Made by a program: the position numbers and the translations under genes
The notes under the pieces: model-generated
Database searches by the model: none
What the model was told of the DNA's origin: nothing
The model's input: only the letters and a program-made list of their open reading frames with translations
In this document: one piece after another, positions 61,338-64,000 of the stretch
Layout: each line of letters begins with the position of its first letter
Numbering within the stretch: the stretch's first letter is position 1
DNA from: JBCCMQ01 sp039026235
GTDB lineage: Bacteria; Pseudomonadota; Alphaproteobacteria; Rhodobacterales; Rhodobacteraceae
Length of the DNA: 64,000 nucleotides
NCBI GenBank assembly: GCA_039026235.1
Contig: JBCCMQ010000001.1
Coordinates: 1-64,000, forward strand
Direction of reading: 5' to 3'

Positions 61338-61917
61338 AGGACTCTCGGATTGTGCTGTAGTCGCGGTATCCAAGGCGGGTCAGGGGATTAAACGACAGGA
61401 CATCGAAAATACCGTCCTTGATGCAGTCATCGCGCAGGTGGATACCAACCACTTCGCCCATAACAATAAAATTGGCCTCTCCCAGAATTTCGCGAATGTC
61501 ATAGGCGCGGCATTCGAGGTTTGCCGGAGCGCCACTGATCCGGCTGCAGTCGATTTCGCCGCAGGGGCTGCGCTTAAGGCCCGCCAACGTAAATTCATCG
61601 GTATCGCGGCTCCACATGCCAGACGTCTTATTCATTGCGTCTTTCATTGCGTACTCGACAATGTTGACACAGAAGACGCCCGTTTCGCGGATATGTGCCA
61701 CGCTGTCTTTGGTGCCTTCTCGATCTTCCTTTTTGCCGGTCGAGGCAAACATGACCTGCGGCGGCACATAGGCGGTGCCGTTAAAGAAGGAATAGGGCGC
61801 AAGGTTGTCCTGCCCATCGGACCCTCGCGTTGAGATCCAGCCGATGGGGCGGGGCGTGATCAAAGCGTTAAAGGGATTGTGCGGCAGGCCATGGCCTTCA
61901 CTTGGACGATAGAACAT
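61312..61917 (-). CDS. Flavin reductase-like protein (FMN-binding split barrel)
   Basis: A 201-residue protein of the flavin reductase/DIM6 family. The segment NALITPRPIGWISTRG near the N-terminus and NLAPYSFFNGTAYVPPQVMFAS are typical of FMN binding. Partners and substrate are unknown; such proteins often supply reduced flavin to monooxygenases or act on small aromatic compounds. It converges on the sulfotransferase gene. Confidence 0.88.
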   Translation of the reverse strand: MFYRPSEGHGLPHNPFNALITPRPIGWISTRGSDGQDNLAPYSFFNGTAYVPPQVMFASTGKKEDREGTKDSVAHIRETGVFCVNIVEYAMKDAMNKTSGMWSRDTDEFTLAGLKRSPCGEIDCSRISGAPANLECRAYDIREILGEANFIVMGEVVGIHLRDDCIKDGIFDVLSFNPLTRLGYRDYSTIRESFSLKRPGE

Positions 61918-61991
61918 CCGGTCTCCTAGTTTGGTTTGCTCGGGCCCTACCTGCGTGCTAGGGGCGATTCCAGAAAAAAATCGAGGGCAGA

Positions 61992-62483
61992 GTGTTCACT
62001 TACGCGCAAGAGACGCCAGAGGACTGGTGGCAGGTCGAGGCGTTGTACGACACCTGCTTTGTGCCCGGACGTACCGCGCTGTCCTCATACCGGCTGCGCG
62101 AAGGTGTCGAGCAGTTGCGCCACCTCTCGCGCCTTGCCTGGGACAGGTACGGCATACTGGCGGGCGCTGTCCGATTTTGGCCGGTGCGCGTCGGCGACTA
62201 TCCCTGCCTTTTGCTTGGACCCATCGCCGTGCATCCGACCCGCCAGGGCGAAGGACTGGGTGGTGCGCTGATCGAGCAATCCCTGGAAGCGGCCGTTGCG
62301 GACACTTGGGAACGGGTCCTTCTTGTTGGCGATGCCCCCTATTATGGACGCTTCGGCTTCCGCCGGTTGGACGATGTGATCATGCCGCCGCCCACAAACC
62401 CGGAACGGGTTCTGGGGCGGGGGCTGGTTCCGGGTGCTTGGGACGGTGTGGCCGGCACCGCCAAGCGGCTGGGCCAGACTTGA
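61992..62483 (+). CDS. GNAT N-acetyltransferase
   Basis: A 163-residue acetyltransferase. The acetyl-CoA binding stretch reads LGPIAVHPTRQGEGLGGALIEQS, followed by VLLVGDAPYYGRFGFRRL, a pattern of the YhbS-like subgroup. The GTG start at 61992 follows GAGGGCAGA. The acceptor is unknown. It converges on ptsP with an 11-bp gap and no clear terminator. Confidence 0.87.
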   Translation: MFTYAQETPEDWWQVEALYDTCFVPGRTALSSYRLREGVEQLRHLSRLAWDRYGILAGAVRFWPVRVGDYPCLLLGPIAVHPTRQGEGLGGALIEQSLEAAVADTWERVLLVGDAPYYGRFGFRRLDDVIMPPPTNPERVLGRGLVPGAWDGVAGTAKRLGQT

Positions 62484-62494
62484 ACCAAAGATGA

Positions 62495-64000
62495 TCAGCG
62501 CCGGCTTTGGATCCAATCCAGCACCGCCGGTCGGACGGACTGTTCTCCTGAGCCCCGTGCACGGTCGATCACATCGCGCGCCTTGGCCAAATCGACCTGT
62601 CTCAGGAAATGCTTCACCGGTCCAATCGATGCCGGGCGCATCGAGAGCATGCGGATACCCATGGCCGCAAAGCAAAGTGCCTCTATCGGTCGACCGGCGT
62701 CCTCACCACAGAAACTCAGTGGCGTATTGGTGTCGGCACAGCGCCCCACGATCTGTTCCAGGAAGGTCAAGAAACTGACGTTCAGCGTGTCATAGCGGCG
62801 GCGGACGCGTTCGTTTTCCCTGTCCGCGGCAAAGAAGAACTGCTTCAGGTCATTGCCACCAATCGAAACGAAATCGGTCATTTCAAAGAACTGGCGCGGA
62901 GCGAATGCAAGACTGGGCGTCTCAAGCATTGCCCCGATCTCTACTGATTCAGGCAGCGGATGGCCCAGTCGCTTTTCCCGATCGAGTTCGTCGAAAACGG
63001 CCTGCCGGCCTTCGCGGAATTCGTCAAATTGGGCCACGAAAGGAAACATCACGGACAGCGGTCCGCCATTGGTTGCCCGGATCAGGGCTTGCAACTGCAT
63101 CCGCATGATACCGGGTTTGTCGAGGCCGACGCGGATCGCGCGCCAGCCCAAGGCCGGGTTGGGCTCATCCGTGGGCTTCATGTAAGGCAGGACCTTATCA
63201 GAGCCGATGTCGAGCGTGCGAAAAACCACACGGCGCCCGCCGGCTGCCGCAATGACCCTTGCGTAAAGGCTCGCCAGTTCTCCGCGCCGCGGAACACGGT
63301 TGCGCAACAGAAACTGAAGCTCGGTCCGAAACAGACCGACGCCTTCGGCGCCCGAGCTTGTCATCGATGGCAGGTCGGCCATGAGGCCCGCGTTCATGTG
63401 CAGACCGATTGTCTCACCCGAAAGACAAGTGGCCGGAAGGGTGCGGATCGACGAATAGGCTTCAGCCGCCTGCGCCTGCATTTCCGCCTTGTCCCGGAAC
63501 GCGCGGGCAACGAAGTCATCGGGACGCAGGTGCACTATGCCCTGTTCGCCGTCGACCATGATCAGATCGCCATTCAGGGCCTCGGTCGTCGCGCCTTGTG
63601 CGTTGATCACCAAGGGGATCGCCCATGCACGGGCTATGATGGCCGCGTGGCTGCCGACCGAGCCCTCTTCCAGAACGATGCCCCTCAGGTTTCTACCATA
63701 GGCCAATAGCTCACCCGGGCCCATGTTCTTGGCGATAAGAACGGGGTTATCGGGCATCTCGGCGCCGGTGTCGGCACCCTGGCCCGTCAGAATGCGCAGC
63801 AGGCGGTTTGACAGATCGTCAAGATCGTTCAGGCGTTCGCGAAGGTAAGCATCGGGCACTTCCGCCATGCGCGCGCGGGCGGTCGATTGTTCTTTCTCTA
63901 CGGCGGCCTCGGCCGACATGCCGCGGGCGATGTCCTCTTCCATCCGCCGGGTCCAGCCCCGCGAATTCGCAAACATACGGTAGGCTTCGAAGACGTCCCG
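62495..64000 (-). CDS. ptsP: PtsP, phosphoenolpyruvate--protein phosphotransferase (partial, 5' end outside)
   Basis: C-terminal 501 residues of enzyme I of the nitrogen-type phosphotransferase system. The frame runs open to the window edge (reading RDVFEAYRMFAN), so the N-terminal GAF domain is outside. The phosphorylated histidine is in GSVGSHAAIIARA, and the PEP-binding site is marked by VVFRTLDIGSDKVLPYM, MFPFVAQFDE and FVSIGGNDLKQFFFAADR, with SFCGEDAGRPIEALC near the end. It would phosphorylate NPr in the PTS-Ntr cascade. Confidence 0.95.
   Translation of the reverse strand, partial: RDVFEAYRMFANSRGWTRRMEEDIARGMSAEAAVEKEQSTARARMAEVPDAYLRERLNDLDDLSNRLLRILTGQGADTGAEMPDNPVLIAKNMGPGELLAYGRNLRGIVLEEGSVGSHAAIIARAWAIPLVINAQGATTEALNGDLIMVDGEQGIVHLRPDDFVARAFRDKAEMQAQAAEAYSSIRTLPATCLSGETIGLHMNAGLMADLPSMTSSGAEGVGLFRTELQFLLRNRVPRRGELASLYARVIAAAGGRRVVFRTLDIGSDKVLPYMKPTDEPNPALGWRAIRVGLDKPGIMRMQLQALIRATNGGPLSVMFPFVAQFDEFREGRQAVFDELDREKRLGHPLPESVEIGAMLETPSLAFAPRQFFEMTDFVSIGGNDLKQFFFAADRENERVRRRYDTLNVSFLTFLEQIVGRCADTNTPLSFCGEDAGRPIEALCFAAMGIRMLSMRPASIGPVKHFLRQVDLAKARDVIDRARGSGEQSVRPAVLDWIQSRR

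Overview
The window is chromosomal DNA of an alphaproteobacterium, most likely Rhodobacterales (Roseobacter group). The pointers are high GC content, the order tolQRAB-pal-cpoB-tilS-ftsH, a tad/flp pilus locus, an aa3 cytochrome oxidase operon running into surf1-thrC-M16 protease, and protein sequences throughout that read as Rhodobacteraceae type. I saw no rRNA, tRNA, CRISPR array, insertion sequence or prophage. Nearly all of the window is coding, and many genes overlap at ATGA, GTGA or TGATG junctions.

Layout. 1-6330: the Tol-Pal envelope system followed by tilS (tRNA lysidine synthase). 6406-11796: ftsH, a MOSC protein, and fhs-folD for one-carbon metabolism. 11793-15416 (minus): a DEXH helicase, the PdeM phosphoesterase and a hotdog thioesterase. 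15494-18572: an uncharacterised AAA ATPase and a large membrane protein, transcribed divergently. 18580-30070 (minus): a tad locus with three Flp pilin genes, each with its own promoter region and terminator, then cpaB, the secretin, an OmpA-type lipoprotein, tadZ, tadA, tadB, tadC, two TPR lipoproteins and the prepilin peptidase; a lytic transglycosylase diverges from its head. 31311-34370 (minus): a flippase-like membrane protein with DprE1-like and DprE2-like enzymes. 34676-42413: a small secreted protein, a GNAT enzyme, 3-oxoacid CoA-transferase subunits, topA, dprA and tldD. 42605-51955 (plus): coxB-ctaB-coxF-ctaG-coxC, then a FkbM methyltransferase and a cyanophycinase-like gene lying between the oxidase genes and surf1-thrC-M16-GNAT. 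52022-56250: an MBL-fold protein, a D-2-hydroxyacid dehydrogenase, apt, a very small ORF, a ribbon-helix-helix protein with a palindromic operator, and mtnP. 56317-60090: a DsbA-like protein divergent from a copper-responsive copA-cueR operon. 60165-64000: a sulfotransferase-like gene, a flavin reductase, a GNAT enzyme and the C-terminal part of ptsP.

The observations I rate highest are: the DprE1/DprE2/flippase cassette, in which alanine replaces the drug-target cysteine while the catalytic lysine is kept; a sequence element repeated about 100 bp upstream of each Flp gene; a CueR-type promoter that predicts a leaderless copA mRNA; a twin-arginine leader out of frame with the cyanophycinase-like gene; a sulfotransferase whose nucleotide-binding loop lies upstream of its first ATG; and a TTG-started ribbon-helix-helix gene behind phased half-sites. 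None amounts to a proven new system.
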